In this document: positions 7,807 through 16,603 of the stretch, piece by piece
Position numbering within the stretch: position 1 is the first letter of the stretch
How the letters are laid out: every line of letters starts with the position of its first letter
Assembly: GCA_963709505.1 (NCBI GenBank)
Contig: CAVPXC010000010.1
Coordinates: forward strand, 1-64,000
Reading direction: 5' to 3'
DNA: 64,000 bases
From: CAVPXC01 sp963709505
GTDB lineage: Bacteria > Chloroflexota > Anaerolineae > JAAEKA01
The notes under the pieces: model-generated
Databases searched by the model: none
The model's input: the letters and a program-made list of their open reading frames with translations, nothing else
What the model was told of the DNA's origin: nothing
Program-made: the position numbers and the translations under genes

Positions 7807-7864
7807 ATTCTGATCGCTCGGATCCCTGAGGTAAGCCCGGCTATCCTGGCAAGGAGATCTATTG

Positions 7865-9340
7865 ATGAACAACTACATTTTGCTTGCCTGCATCCCCATC
7901 GCCTTGGTCGTCGTATTTCTGGCGTTCGGGGTCGTCTTTTCCAACCGATATCGCAAGGTCGGCCCGAACGAGGTGTTGGTGATCTCGGGTGGCCGGAGAA
8001 AAAAGGATGGCCAGGCCTACCGCATCGTGCGCGGCGGCGGCACGTTTGTTTGGCCGGCCATCGAGCGCATCGACTCGCTGTTGATGGAGGTCATGACCAT
8101 CGACGTCGTGACGCACCGCGTGTATACAAGCGAGGGTGTGCCGGTCACTGTGGATGGCGTGGCGCAGGTTTCGATCGACCCGAGCGACACGGCTATTCGC
8201 ACCGCAGCCCAGCTCTTCCTCTCTAAGGCCGAAGATGAAATCCGCAACGTGGCCTTGCAGACTTTGGAAGGCCACCTGCGCGCCATTCTTGGCACCATGA
8301 CCGTCGAGGATATCTATCGCGACCGCGACGCCTTTGCCCAGCAGGTGCAGCAGGTATCGTCGGGCGACATGGCCGCGATGGGGCTGCGCATCATCTCTTT
8401 CACCATCAAGGATATCCAGGACGATCAAGGCTACCTGGATGCTTTGGGCCAGAAGCGTACCGCCGAGGTCAAGCGCGACGCGGCCATTGGCCAGGCCGAG
8501 GCCGCGCGCGATGCTACCATCAAGAGCGCGCAGGCTCGCCAGGAGGGCGAGACAGCCAAATTCCTGGCCGAAACACGTATCGCCGAGTCGCAGAAGAACT
8601 ACGCCGTGCAGAAGGCGGCGTACGATCTGGAAACCAACATGCGGCGCGCGGAAGCCGACCTTTCCTACAAGCTTCAGGAGACCAAGACCAACCAGCTTGT
8701 GAAGGAGCAGGAGATCCAAATCGAGGTGGTAGCCAAGCAGAAGCAGATCGAGGTACAGCAGCAGGAGGCCTTGCGTAAGGAGAAGGAGCTGGAGGCCACG
8801 GTGCGCAAGCCGGCCAATTCCGAGCGCTACCGCATCGAAACCTTGGCCGACGCAGAGAAGTTCAAGCGACTGGCCGAGGCGCAGGGTCTGTCGGCGGCCA
8901 CGCAGGCCATCGGCGAGGGCGACGCTGCGGCCATCAAGGTCAAGGGCCTGGCTGAGGCGCAGATCACCCAGGCCAAGGGACTGGCCGGGGCCGAGGTGGT
9001 TCAGGCGACCGGTTTTGCCGAAGCGCAGGCCATGGAGAAGAAGGCCGCCGCCTGGAAGAACTACAACCAGGCGGCCATCATCCAGCAGCTCATCGAGGCC
9101 CTGCCGCAGGTCGCTACCGCCATCGCCATGCCGCTGTCTCAAACCGATCGGATCGTCGTCATCAGCAGCGGTGGCGACGGTCAAACGGGTGCAGGCGCCT
9201 CAAAAATCACAGCCGACATCGCCAACATCGTCGCTCAGGTGCCGGCCACCGTCGAGGCGCTGACCGGAATCGATCTGATCAACGCGCTGCGCCAGCTTCC
9301 CGGCATCGGCGACACCGACGGCGAAGCTCAGAAAAGCTAG
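7865..9340 (+). CDS. floT: Flotillin (SPFH domain protein)
   Basis: The 491-residue product has an N-terminal membrane anchor (about residues 4-25), an SPFH/PHB domain (FSNRYRKVGPNEVLVISGG, VWPAIERIDSLLMEVMTIDV) and a long Ala/Glu/Gln-rich coiled coil from about residue 200 to 400 (AEAQ-type repeats), then a hydrophobic C-terminal region. This is the flotillin order. Flotillins scaffold membrane microdomains. I start at the ATG 7865, 8 nt behind AAGGAG; a TTG one codon earlier is also possible. A strong terminator follows at 9372. Confidence 0.92.
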   Translation: MNNYILLACIPIALVVVFLAFGVVFSNRYRKVGPNEVLVISGGRRKKDGQAYRIVRGGGTFVWPAIERIDSLLMEVMTIDVVTHRVYTSEGVPVTVDGVAQVSIDPSDTAIRTAAQLFLSKAEDEIRNVALQTLEGHLRAILGTMTVEDIYRDRDAFAQQVQQVSSGDMAAMGLRIISFTIKDIQDDQGYLDALGQKRTAEVKRDAAIGQAEAARDATIKSAQARQEGETAKFLAETRIAESQKNYAVQKAAYDLETNMRRAEADLSYKLQETKTNQLVKEQEIQIEVVAKQKQIEVQQQEALRKEKELEATVRKPANSERYRIETLADAEKFKRLAEAQGLSAATQAIGEGDAAAIKVKGLAEAQITQAKGLAGAEVVQATGFAEAQAMEKKAAAWKNYNQAAIIQQLIEALPQVATAIAMPLSQTDRIVVISSGGDGQTGAGASKITADIANIVAQVPATVEALTGIDLINALRQLPGIGDTDGEAQKS

Positions 9341-9371
9341 GCTAACCTTGCCGGCTCGCAGGTACCACTTC

Positions 9372-9411
9372 GACCTTCGAGGTCTTCTGAGACCTCGAAG
9401 GTCTGCTTTTT
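9372..9411 (+). terminator. Intrinsic terminator after flotillin gene
   Basis: Perfect 14-bp arms (GACCTTCGAGGTCT, 9372..9385, and complement 9390..9403), 4-nt loop, then TGCTTTTT. Confidence 0.88.
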
Positions 9412-9548
9412 GGGGCGCGTCATCCTTGCGCAAACCGCCCGATGGGTTCCCGCTTGCGTGGGAACGACGAGGTGAGGCTTTCGCGGGAATGATGGTATGC
9501 GCGGGGTGATGGGCGGAACAGTTCCTTTGCGTTTTTCGGATCGGTGGA

Positions 9549-9572
9549 TATAATCGTATGGAACTTACGTTC
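9549..9572 (+). promoter_or_regulatory. imuAB promoter -10 with LexA (SOS) box
   Basis: TATAAT at 9549..9554 is followed at the expected start point by GAACTTACGTTC (9561..9572), an exact match to the GAAC-N4-GTTC core of Gram-positive-type LexA boxes. A LexA dimer there would cover the transcription start. A weak -35 (TTTGCG) lies 17 bp upstream. The reader should expect DNA-damage induction of the two genes downstream. Confidence 0.78.
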
Positions 9573-9597
9573 TATTCCTTTCTTTCAGGAACTCCTC

Positions 9598-10386
9598 TTG
9601 AGCCACTCGCACAAGAAGAGACGCCTGGAGGCAGCCGTCCAGGCTGTCCAGCAGAAGTGGGGCCAACAGGCCCTCCACAAGGGAACGCTCTCCACCGCCA
9701 CTTCGTCACCCCCTTGCCTGTCTACCGGCCTCCCGACGCTCGACCGCGTTCTGCGCATCGGCGGGCTGCCTCTTGGCCACATCTCAGAGCTGATCGGACA
9801 ACCGACCTCCGGCAAGCGCACGCTGGCCCTGCATATCCTGGCCCAGTCGCAGCATTGCTATCCATGTCTTTACCTTGACCTGGCCCAGACCTTCGACCCT
9901 GCTTACGCCGCTGCTTGTCACGTCGACCTCTCGCGGTTAGTGATTGCCGCGCCTGCCAGCCCGGCCGAGGCGCTCGATCTGGTCTGCGACCTGGCAAGCG
10001 GCGGCCATTTTGGCCTGATCGTCTTCGACTCGACTGCGGAACTGCGAGGTGGAGCATTGCCTGCCGCACCTGCCGCACCTGCCGCAGCCGCGCTGCGGCG
10101 GCTGCGGCAGGCCCTAAACGGCAAAGGCTGTGCGCTGCTCTTTTTGACCACCCCCCGGCCCGAGGCATCAGAGTTGTCCAACCCGTATCCGCCCGGTTTT
10201 GACCTGGCTCAGGCGGCCGCGCTGCGGCTGGAGGTGAGCCGGCAGCGCTGGCTGCGGCAGCGTGGCACGATGCGTGGCTACGAAGCGCGGGTCACAGTGA
10301 TGCGCAGCCGTTGGAGCGAGCCAGGTGGTCAAGCGACCGTGCGCATTATGCTCGATGGTTTGATTGACGACTCTCATGCCCGCTAG
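9598..10386 (+). CDS. imuA: ImuA-like RecA-fold protein
   Basis: About 262 residues. A P-loop of RecA/ImuA type, GQPTSGKRTLALHIL, lies near residue 68, with DLAQTFDPAYAA and a second beta-strand GLIVFDSTAELRGG (Walker B region) after it. It lacks the full RecA core. The next gene encodes ImuB, giving the usual mutasome pair; the third partner, DnaE2, is not in the window. I start at TTG 9598 with AGGA 7 nt upstream; a GTG at 9544 would place the start inside the promoter, which is unlikely. SOS control is indicated by the box at 9561. Confidence 0.8.
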   Translation: MSHSHKKRRLEAAVQAVQQKWGQQALHKGTLSTATSSPPCLSTGLPTLDRVLRIGGLPLGHISELIGQPTSGKRTLALHILAQSQHCYPCLYLDLAQTFDPAYAAACHVDLSRLVIAAPASPAEALDLVCDLASGGHFGLIVFDSTAELRGGALPAAPAAPAAAALRRLRQALNGKGCALLFLTTPRPEASELSNPYPPGFDLAQAAALRLEVSRQRWLRQRGTMRGYEARVTVMRSRWSEPGGQATVRIMLDGLIDDSHAR

Positions 10387-11578
10387 AATCGCTTATCTCG
10401 TCATCCCCCACCTGCCTGTCGCCGTCGAGCGCCGTGAGCGGCCGCGGTTGGCAGGGCAGCCGGTAGTGATCGCCGCCGCGCACCACCTGGCCGGCGCTAC
10501 TCAGGTGTTGGACTGTTCGGCCGAGGCCCTGGCCGAAGGTGTGTATCCTGGCATGTCTATCGGCCAGGCCGAGCGCCTTTGCCCGGAGGGGGCGTTTCTC
10601 TCCCCGCGGCTCGATCTCTATCGCGCCGCGGCGGCCGGTCTGTTCGACCTGCTGCGCAGCCAGGCGCCGGCGGTGGAACAGGCGCAGCCGGGCGGGCTTT
10701 ATCTCGGGTTGGCCGGGCTGGAACAGCGGGACGAAGACGCGCTTATCTTGTGTTGCCAGCAGAGCGAGATGATCCAGCGCGAGCTGCGGCTGGCAACCAC
10801 CGCGGGCGTCGCCGTCAATAAGTTCACTGCTGAGGTGGCCTCGCTTTGCATCGGCCTCAACCGGGTGCTGGTTCTATCGGCTGGTACGGAGCGAGAGTTT
10901 CTGGGCGACTTCCCGGTCACCCTGCTCCCTGTGGAGGAGGAGACCCGGCGGCGCTTGCAGCTCTTCGGGCTGCGCCGGCTGGACCAGTTTGCTCGCCTGC
11001 CGCCGTCTGCCGTGCTGGCCCAGTTCGGTTGGGAGGGACAGCGCGCACACCGGCTGGCGCGCGGGCAGGATGACCGTCCGCTGATCGCGGGGTATAGCGA
11101 ACGCTTTGAGACGGGGCATCGTGAATTCGAGCCGCCGCTGGACGACCTGGAGCACCTGATCGCCGCAGCTAGCCGGCTGGTGACGGATTTGGCCGGCCGG
11201 CTAGCGCCAGCGCTGTTGCGCGGAGGCCAGTTCGACGTGCAAATGATCTGTGCCGACGGCACGCCGCTCGACGCCCATCGCATCCTGGCGGAACCTACCG
11301 CCGATGCGAGCCGGCTGGCAAGACTGGCCGAGGCCTTGTTACGTCCCCTAAGCTATCCCGATCGGGTGAGCGATCTCACGCTGACGCTCAGCGGGTTGAG
11401 CGTGCCTTCAGTGCATCAACTCAGCATCTGGCATAACTCACGGGAGGATGCAGCCGAAGCCCACCTGGCGCGCCTGGCCAAACGCTATGGCCCCCACTGC
11501 TTTCAACGAGCCGCCCTGGTCGACCCGGAGCACCGGCTCGCCGCGCGGCGCTTTATTCAGGTTGACTTTGCAAAATAG
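10376..11578 (+). CDS. imuB: ImuB, Y-family polymerase-like protein
   Basis: The 400-residue protein has the Y-family polymerase fold (palm/fingers, then little-finger region with EPPLDDLEHLIAAASRLVTDL) but at the N-terminus reads YLVIPHLPVAVERRERP where active polymerases have Asp residues for metals, and no SxDE motif is seen. This matches ImuB, which is a non-catalytic mutasome adaptor. Its ATG overlaps the end of imuA by 11 bp, so the two are translationally coupled. Error-prone repair after DNA damage is the expected role. Confidence 0.85.
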   Translation: MPARIAYLVIPHLPVAVERRERPRLAGQPVVIAAAHHLAGATQVLDCSAEALAEGVYPGMSIGQAERLCPEGAFLSPRLDLYRAAAAGLFDLLRSQAPAVEQAQPGGLYLGLAGLEQRDEDALILCCQQSEMIQRELRLATTAGVAVNKFTAEVASLCIGLNRVLVLSAGTEREFLGDFPVTLLPVEEETRRRLQLFGLRRLDQFARLPPSAVLAQFGWEGQRAHRLARGQDDRPLIAGYSERFETGHREFEPPLDDLEHLIAAASRLVTDLAGRLAPALLRGGQFDVQMICADGTPLDAHRILAEPTADASRLARLAEALLRPLSYPDRVSDLTLTLSGLSVPSVHQLSIWHNSREDAAEAHLARLAKRYGPHCFQRAALVDPEHRLAARRFIQVDFAK

Positions 11579-11603
11579 GGATTGCTTAGCGTCCATCCAC
11601 CCA

Positions 11604-11628
11604 GGGCAGGTGCAAGACCTGCCCCTAC
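11604..11628. repeat. REP-like repeat, GTAGGGGCAGG family
   Basis: GGGCAGGTGCAAGACCTGCC followed by CCTAC. Same family as 5096..5167 and 5399..5481, in the gap after imuB. Confidence 0.8.
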
Positions 11629-11635
11629 CCGGCGT

Positions 11636-12402
11636 CTACCCTATTTGACCGTGATCGTCTTGAACCCATTGCACGTGTGCCTGGGCTTGGGCCGCTTCGT
11701 AGACCAGCACGCCCAGCGTCGTGGTCTCGCGCAGGATAAGGTCGGCTAGGCTGGCTTCCAAATCGAGAGGCGCCAGGGCGCTGAGAATGATCGCAGGCCG
11801 CCCCTTTTTCATCTGGATCGGGTGTGAGCCACACGACACGGGCGCCTGCGGCAAAAAGGCGCTGGCTGACTGACAGATATAGCTCCGGGTTCATGTCGTC
11901 GATGTTGGTGTCGATCTGGACCATGCTCGCGGCGTGGTGCACTTGTCGTCGTGCGGCTGTCGCCGGCCTCGCCGAGCCACAGGCGGGCCAGGTTCGGCCA
12001 GGTAAACTCGCGCTGCCCGGCGCCGTAGCCAATACGTTGCAGGCGCATAGCAGGCTGGCGGAAGGTTGCGTACTGAGCCAGCAGCGCCGCGCCGGTTGGA
12101 GTGATCAGCTCGCCGGGGCCGGGCGCCGGATAAATGGGCGCCTGGACGCTGGCCAACAGCTCCAGCGTAGCCGGCGCGGGCAAAGGCAGCGCGCCGTGGG
12201 CTGATTGGGTCCAGCCGGAGCCGAGTGGCACGGATGAAGCATAAAGCTCGGTAATTCCAAGTGCGTGCAGTCCGGCGGCCACGCCTACAACATCTACGAT
12301 GGCATCCAGCGCCCCCACCTCGTGGAAGTGGATTTGCTCCACCGGCACCCCGTGTACCTTGGCCTCGACCTGGGCCAGGCGCGTGGTCGAGGAGTTCGGC
12401 AT
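11636..12402 (-). pseudogene. larC: LarC fragment (nickel insertion protein), N-terminus missing
   Basis: LarC puts nickel into the pincer cofactor of lactate racemase-type enzymes. The minus strand carries VEAKVHGVPVEQIHFHEVGA, HGALPLPAPATLELL, then in a second frame MVQIDTNIDDMNPE and in a third QMKKGRPAIILSALAPLDLE. Roughly the first 100 residues are absent. One frame change is near 11924..11960, at about the place where LarC1 and LarC2 are joined by programmed frameshifting in Lactobacillus plantarum; the other, near 11814..11823, is a single extra base in the conserved TPIQMKKG segment. Upstream lie fragments of larE and larB, so the whole locus is decayed. Confidence 0.82.
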
Positions 12403-12406
12403 AGCT

Positions 12407-12430
12407 ACCGGACTCCTGAACTTGTTCAGG
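12407..12430. repeat. Palindromic repeat at the larE/larC junction
   Basis: ACCGGACTCCTGAACTTGTT plus CAGG. Related arms occur at 17910..17966. It lies exactly where the larE tail ends and the truncated larC begins. Confidence 0.65.
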
Positions 12431-12788
12431 CATCTTCAAACCAGTTTGACGCTGGGAGATCCCGCAGAGCTATCGGGGAGACAGCGTGGCCGTTGGCCTG
12501 GCCGGTGACGCTGAGGGAACCGCTACGAAACCCGGCCAAGTCCAAAGCAACGAAGCGATAGCCGGCGCCGGTGACGCCTTCGACGATAGACAAACGCTGT
12601 TCAATGACCTGGAGCAAGTCTTCGGCGGACAGCTCGATGCGAGCGACGTCGCCGTGATGGCGCACACGGAACTGTTGAAAGCCGAGCGCCACGAGCACAT
12701 CCTCGGCGGCCTCGATCTGGCGCAGCAAGTCGGGCGTGATGGGTGTGCCCTGGGGAACGCGCGAGGACAGACTGTTCCTTGCTGGCAC
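12426..12788 (-). pseudogene. larE: LarE fragment (sacrificial sulfur transferase), C-terminus only
   Basis: The C-terminal third of LarE can be read: SLSSRVPQGTPITPDLLRQI, then ALGFQQFRVRHHGDVARIEL and YRFVALDLAGFRSGSL. LarE gives sulfur to the pincer cofactor; its N-terminal PP-loop ATPase domain, including the catalytic cysteine region, is missing. The fragment is joined directly to a larB N-terminus, out of frame. Not expected to work. Confidence 0.8.
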
Positions 12789-12789
12789 G

Positions 12790-13032
12790 TGTGCCCAAGA
12801 CCTGAGAGCTGCGCGTGGCTAGTCGTGCCATGATCTGCGCCACCTGCTCGCTGGTCTTGCCGGGGCAGTACACCACTTCGGGGAATCCCCAACGCAGTGC
12901 GCGATGGTTGTCCAGCATGGCGAAGCCGAGCTCCTCGTAGGGCAAGGCGCGCAGGGCTTGCAGCGCCTGGTCCACTGGTGTGTGGCCACTGGCAACCGCT
13001 TCGAGTAGTTTTCGAATGGTGGCTTCGTCCAT
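12790..13032 (-). pseudogene. larB: LarB fragment (pyridinium-dicarboxylate synthase), N-terminus only
   Basis: The first 75 or so residues of LarB are intact (LPYEELGFAMLDNHRALRWG, GFPEVVYCPGKTSEQVAQIM, VLGTRAS). The AIR-carboxylase-like catalytic domain that should follow is replaced by the tail of larE. The break lies between TRASKEQ of LarB and SLSSRVP of LarE, so one deletion removed the end of larB and the start of larE. Confidence 0.82.
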
Positions 13033-13093
13033 GGGTGCTTAGGATAGCTGACGTGGCCCGGATTGTCAAAGCGGATCGAACGCCAGACCCGCT

Positions 13094-13867
13094 TCATTGT
13101 GCCGGCCACGTCCGGGCGCAGCGGAATCCAACGCGCGAGTTGGGCCGGGCCGAGTGAGAAGAATCGCGCACAAAGGTCTGCGCGTATTCGAACGTTGCAG
13201 CCCACGAGCCGCCTCGTAGCCCATGGTCTAGGACCTTGTCAGTGCCGAGAGGGTTGTGGTCGGGCGCCTGGCGGTAGTAGCCAAAGTCGAAGTAATCGGC
13301 CACCCATTCGGCGACGTTGCCGGCCATATCAAGCGCGCCGTATGGGCTGGCGCCGGTCGGGAAACTGCCTACAGGCATCGGCCCTCCCTGTCCGCTTTCG
13401 GAGGTGTTAGCGCGCTGGTCATCCCAGTCGTTGCCCCAGGGGTAGAGACGTCCATCTGTGCCGCGCGCGGCCTTCTCCCATTCGGCCTCGGTGGGAAGAC
13501 GGAGGCCAGCCCAGCGGCAGTATGCAGCGGCCTCGCGCCAGAGGATCCCAACCACCGGCTCAGCGGCGTGCTCTGCCAGCACGTTGGCGTTCCATCCCGC
13601 CGGCTGATGGCCAGTGTTCTCCACGAACCTAGCAAAGGCTGCGTTGGTCACCTCCGTGCGGTCGATGGCGAACGCGTCCAGGTAGACGCGGCGTTGCGGC
13701 CGGTTCGACGCGCGCCCGTCGTCTTGGCCCATGAGAAACCAGCCTGCGGGTACGAAGGCCATGGAGTTGGGAGGTTTCGGGATGAGTGGTGGGGGAAGAG
13801 GGGAACAGGCAGTGAGCAGCGCCAGGAATATAAGACTTACGATGAGAAAATGACGGACGGTGATCAC
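13094..13867 (-). CDS. Formylglycine-generating-enzyme-type lipoprotein
   Basis: A 257-residue protein with a GTG start, a signal peptide ending in the lipobox LLTAC (Cys about residue 21), and then a full FGE-sulfatase (SUMF1) domain: FVPAGWFLMG, DRTEVTNAAFARFV, RLPTEAEWEKAARG, YPWGNDWDD, MAGNVAEWVADYF and GLRGGSW. Genuine formylglycine-generating enzymes need a Cys pair near the C-terminus; here I see one Cys (FRCA) only, so it may bind rather than oxidise. The lipobox puts it on the outer face of the membrane. It stands alone downstream of the lar remnant's start. Confidence 0.82.
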   Translation of the reverse strand: MITVRHFLIVSLIFLALLTACSPLPPPLIPKPPNSMAFVPAGWFLMGQDDGRASNRPQRRVYLDAFAIDRTEVTNAAFARFVENTGHQPAGWNANVLAEHAAEPVVGILWREAAAYCRWAGLRLPTEAEWEKAARGTDGRLYPWGNDWDDQRANTSESGQGGPMPVGSFPTGASPYGALDMAGNVAEWVADYFDFGYYRQAPDHNPLGTDKVLDHGLRGGSWAATFEYAQTFVRDSSHSARPNSRVGFRCARTWPAQ

Positions 13868-13883
13868 GTTCTTGAACCGTCGT

Positions 13884-13912
13884 AGATTGGACCTCTCTTC
13901 TGAAAGAGGTCC
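13884..13912. repeat. Palindromic repeat, GATTGGACC family
   Basis: GATTGGACCTCTCTTCTGAA with AGAGGTCC closing the hairpin. Related to 34882..34959. Confidence 0.6.
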
Positions 13913-13979
13913 CGTCTACTCTACGTGGTCGTTTTTTACAACAGACACTCAGGTGCGGGGCACACACCAGGGGTGAAAA

Positions 13980-14056
13980 CAGCGGGGCTCGGTCGGAGAC
14001 CGGCCCGAGCAACTGGGACGCAACCGCCGGGCTCGGCGGAGACCGGCCCGAGCAAC
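13980..14056. repeat. Two copies of the GCTCGGTCGGAGACCGG palindrome
   Basis: GCTCGGTCGGAGACCGGCCC and a second copy 50 bp on, each followed by GAGCAAC. Same family as the four-copy array at 52942..53108 and a single copy near 52600. Confidence 0.8.
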
Positions 14057-14058
14057 TC

Positions 14059-15215
14059 TTAGGATAGGGGATACCGTCCGAACTCTTCCACGGCATCGGC
14101 CATGGCCAGGATATTTGCTGCCGGCACATCGTTCATGATCGTGTGCACCGACGCCACCATGTACCCGCCGCCTGGCCCGAGGGCGTTCATCACGCGGCGC
14201 AGTTCCTGGCGCACGTCGTCGGGCGTGCCGTAGGGCAGAACCCGGTGCGTGTCGACGGCGCCGCAAAAGGCCATGTTCTGGCCAAAACGCCGCTTCAGTT
14301 CCGCCAGGTTCGACATCCGGCCCGCCGAGGTCTGGATGGGGTTCAGGATGTCGATGCCCATCTCGATGAAGTCGGGGATGAGGTCGAAGACGTCGCCGTC
14401 GGTGTGGAAGAAAACCTTGGCCTGCGTGCGTGCTTTGATAAAGGCGATGAACTCCGCGTGCAGCGGCTTGAGAAACTGCCGGTACATCTTCGGCGAGATC
14501 ATCAAGCTGTTTTGGGTGCCCAGGTCGTCGCCGATCTTGATGATGTCGATCAGATCGCCGCACTCGTCCAGAAAATGGCCCATCAGCGTCTTGCACAGGT
14601 CGGTGATCTTGCGCAACAACGCCAGGGCAAAGTCCGGCGCCATGATCAAGTTGATCAGGAACTTGTCCATGCCCTGCATGGCATGCGCTCGCTCGAAGGG
14701 GAACAGCAGCCAGGGAGTGGCGACGATAGCATATTCGCCGGCATCGCGCAGCCGTTGCGCCTGGTCGCGCACGTGCGCCACGCGCGAGGGATCGTTCATG
14801 TCCGGCCAGGGGTAGTGCTCGATCTCCTCAAGGGTCGTAGCGTCGGCCATCGGGTGTACGCCAGGGAACCAGACGTCGTCGGCGAGTTCGACCTGCCCGC
14901 TGCCCCACGAGTTCGATCCAGGGGGTGTGCGGGGGGCGCTGGTGATTGCGTACCAGCACGTCGGCCGGCTCCAGGTCCAGCACTGCCCGCACATCACTGT
15001 GCAGTCGCCGCATCGTCTGCTCGTCGACCGCGGCCGTGCCCAGCTCCGGCCAATCGTAGATGTACTGATCCGGCGCATCGATACCGAGCAGTTGTTTCAG
15101 CTCGCGATAGGGTTTCATCTTCATGCCGGTGGCGTTGCTGACGCCGATGCAGAGAGGAACCCGGTCGGGCTCCTCGTGGTTGATGGCTGCCAGGAACTCG
15201 ATCGCGTGACTTCAT
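14059..15215 (-). CDS. URO-D/MtaA-type methyltransferase-like protein, two frameshifts
   Basis: The family (uroporphyrinogen decarboxylase fold, also used by corrinoid methyltransferases MtaA/CmuA) is shown by AAINHEEPDRVPLCIGVS, LFPFERAHAMQGMDKFL, FFHTDGDVFDLIPDFIEMGI, NPIQTSAGRM and FCGAVDTHRVLPYGTPDDVR. About 380 residues when corrected. Reading needs one base skipped near 15194..15199 and one near 14909..14914. It follows the BMP permeases on the same strand, so it is likely the last gene of that operon. Such paralogs act on varied substrates; true heme synthesis is unlikely given the context. Confidence 0.75.
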
Positions 15216-15227
15216 TGCGGTTCTCCC

Positions 15228-15267
15228 AAATGTAGGGCAAATCCCGTCCGGGATTTGCCCTACATTT
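15228..15267. repeat. Perfect 18-bp-arm hairpin, CAAATCCC family
   Basis: AAATGTAGGGCAAATCCC and its complement around GTCC. It overlaps the stop codon of the permease gene and precedes the URO-D gene, so it may act as an intercistronic hairpin. Decayed copies of CAAATCCCGTCCGGG arms are seen near 19690..19800. Confidence 0.85.
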
Positions 15268-16558
15268 AATCCTTCGTATACGGCTTGCCGTCGGCGGCAG
15301 GCGCCACCGTCTTGCCGACGACACCCGCCAGCACGATCATCGTCACCACGTAGGGCAGGATCAGTAGCCACTCGGTGGGGATGGGCACCTGGGTCTTGCC
15401 CAGCACCTGCAGCTTGGCTTGCAGCGCATCCGAGAAGCCGAAAATCAGCGATGCGCCGTAGGCGCCAAACGGTGTCCACCGTCCGAAGATCATAGCGGCC
15501 AGGCCGATGAAGCCCTTGCCGGCCGTGATGGACTCGTCGAAGCGCCCGACCGAGCCGATCGTGAAGTAGGCGCCGCCAAGGCCGGCAACCATGCCGCCGA
15601 TGATCACGTTGATATAGCGAATCTTGAAGACGTTGACGCCCAGCGTATCCGCCGCGCGTGGGTGCTCGCCGACAGCGCGGGTTCGCAGGCCCCAGCGAGT
15701 GTAGAACAGCATAAAGTGAATCGCAAAGATCGTGATGAAAAGCAAGTAGACAAGAGGTGTTTGGTTGAAGAAAATCGGCCCAAGGATGGGGATTTGCGAC
15801 AGGCCAGGTATCGCAATCTTTTGGAAGACGCCCCCCGAGTTCAGAGCGGAATTGGTTTGCAGAAAACGCTGGCTGATAAAGCTCGTGATGCCCAGGGCAA
15901 AGATGTTGATGGCCGTGCCAGCGATGATTTGGTCCACGCGAAATCGAATCGCCAGGATGGCGAGGAAGAGGCCGAGAATGCCGCTGGCGATGATTGCGGC
16001 CAGCAGACCGAGCCAAAGGCTACCCGTGATGCTCGAGAAAATGACCGCAATCATAGACGCAGTCAACATCATGCCCTCGATGGCGATGTTGATCACTCCT
16101 GAGCGCTCGCACATGATACCGCTCATGGCGGCGAAAGCAATAGGCGTCGCTGCGGCCACGGCAAAGGTGAAGATGCCCAGCAAGTTGATCGACTTGTCGC
16201 GCACGGACCACACCAGGAAGGCGAAGACGAAGGCCAGCGACACGACGCCCAACACCAACACCACGTGCTTGAAGCCCCGGAGGATCTGGTACAGACCCAG
16301 CGCGCCTACGATGGCTGCCAGTGCGATCAATAGGGCGCGCGTCGGCAGCACCAGATCAGGCACTTTGATGATCTTCTCTTTGGTCACGGGGTTGAGCTTG
16401 AAGGTGCTCTCCATGGCCGGCGTGCTGTTCATCACGAAAAAAGCCAGGATGGCAGCAGCCACGACCAGGAAGAAGACGCCATAGGCAATGGCCTTACGCC
16501 GCTCGCGACGAGCAGCATAGGAGCCAACGGATATTGTGGGGGCGGTTGTTGCAGTCAT
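15266..16558 (-). CDS. BMP-family ABC transporter permease 2 (NupQ-like)
   Basis: The 430-residue protein is an inner-membrane permease of the BPD_transp_2 family. It has around ten hydrophobic segments and the conserved stretch GVINIAIEGMMLTASMIAVI, then GEHPRAADTLGVNVFKIRYI, typical of YufQ/NupQ nucleoside permeases. It pairs with the permease encoded just upstream (16604..17875). With the ATPase and BMP lipoprotein it forms one importer, probably for purine nucleosides. A GAGGTGA precedes the ATG. Confidence 0.88.
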   Translation of the reverse strand: MTATTAPTISVGSYAARRERRKAIAYGVFFLVVAAAILAFFVMNSTPAMESTFKLNPVTKEKIIKVPDLVLPTRALLIALAAIVGALGLYQILRGFKHVVLVLGVVSLAFVFAFLVWSVRDKSINLLGIFTFAVAAATPIAFAAMSGIMCERSGVINIAIEGMMLTASMIAVIFSSITGSLWLGLLAAIIASGILGLFLAILAIRFRVDQIIAGTAINIFALGITSFISQRFLQTNSALNSGGVFQKIAIPGLSQIPILGPIFFNQTPLVYLLFITIFAIHFMLFYTRWGLRTRAVGEHPRAADTLGVNVFKIRYINVIIGGMVAGLGGAYFTIGSVGRFDESITAGKGFIGLAAMIFGRWTPFGAYGASLIFGFSDALQAKLQVLGKTQVPIPTEWLLILPYVVTMIVLAGVVGKTVAPAADGKPYTKD

Positions 16559-16576
16559 ATCGAGTCACCTCATTCG

Positions 16577-16603
16577 CAATTGACAATTGACAATTGACAA
16601 TTG
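16577..16603. repeat. CAATTGA heptamer array
   Basis: Nearly four direct 7-bp units between the two permease genes. Confidence 0.88.

Noticed and set aside
11625..12032. larC as an intact gene using only programmed frameshifting
   Set aside because: The N-terminal 100 residues are missing and there is a second frame change in the conserved QMKKGRP segment, so decay is the simpler reading.
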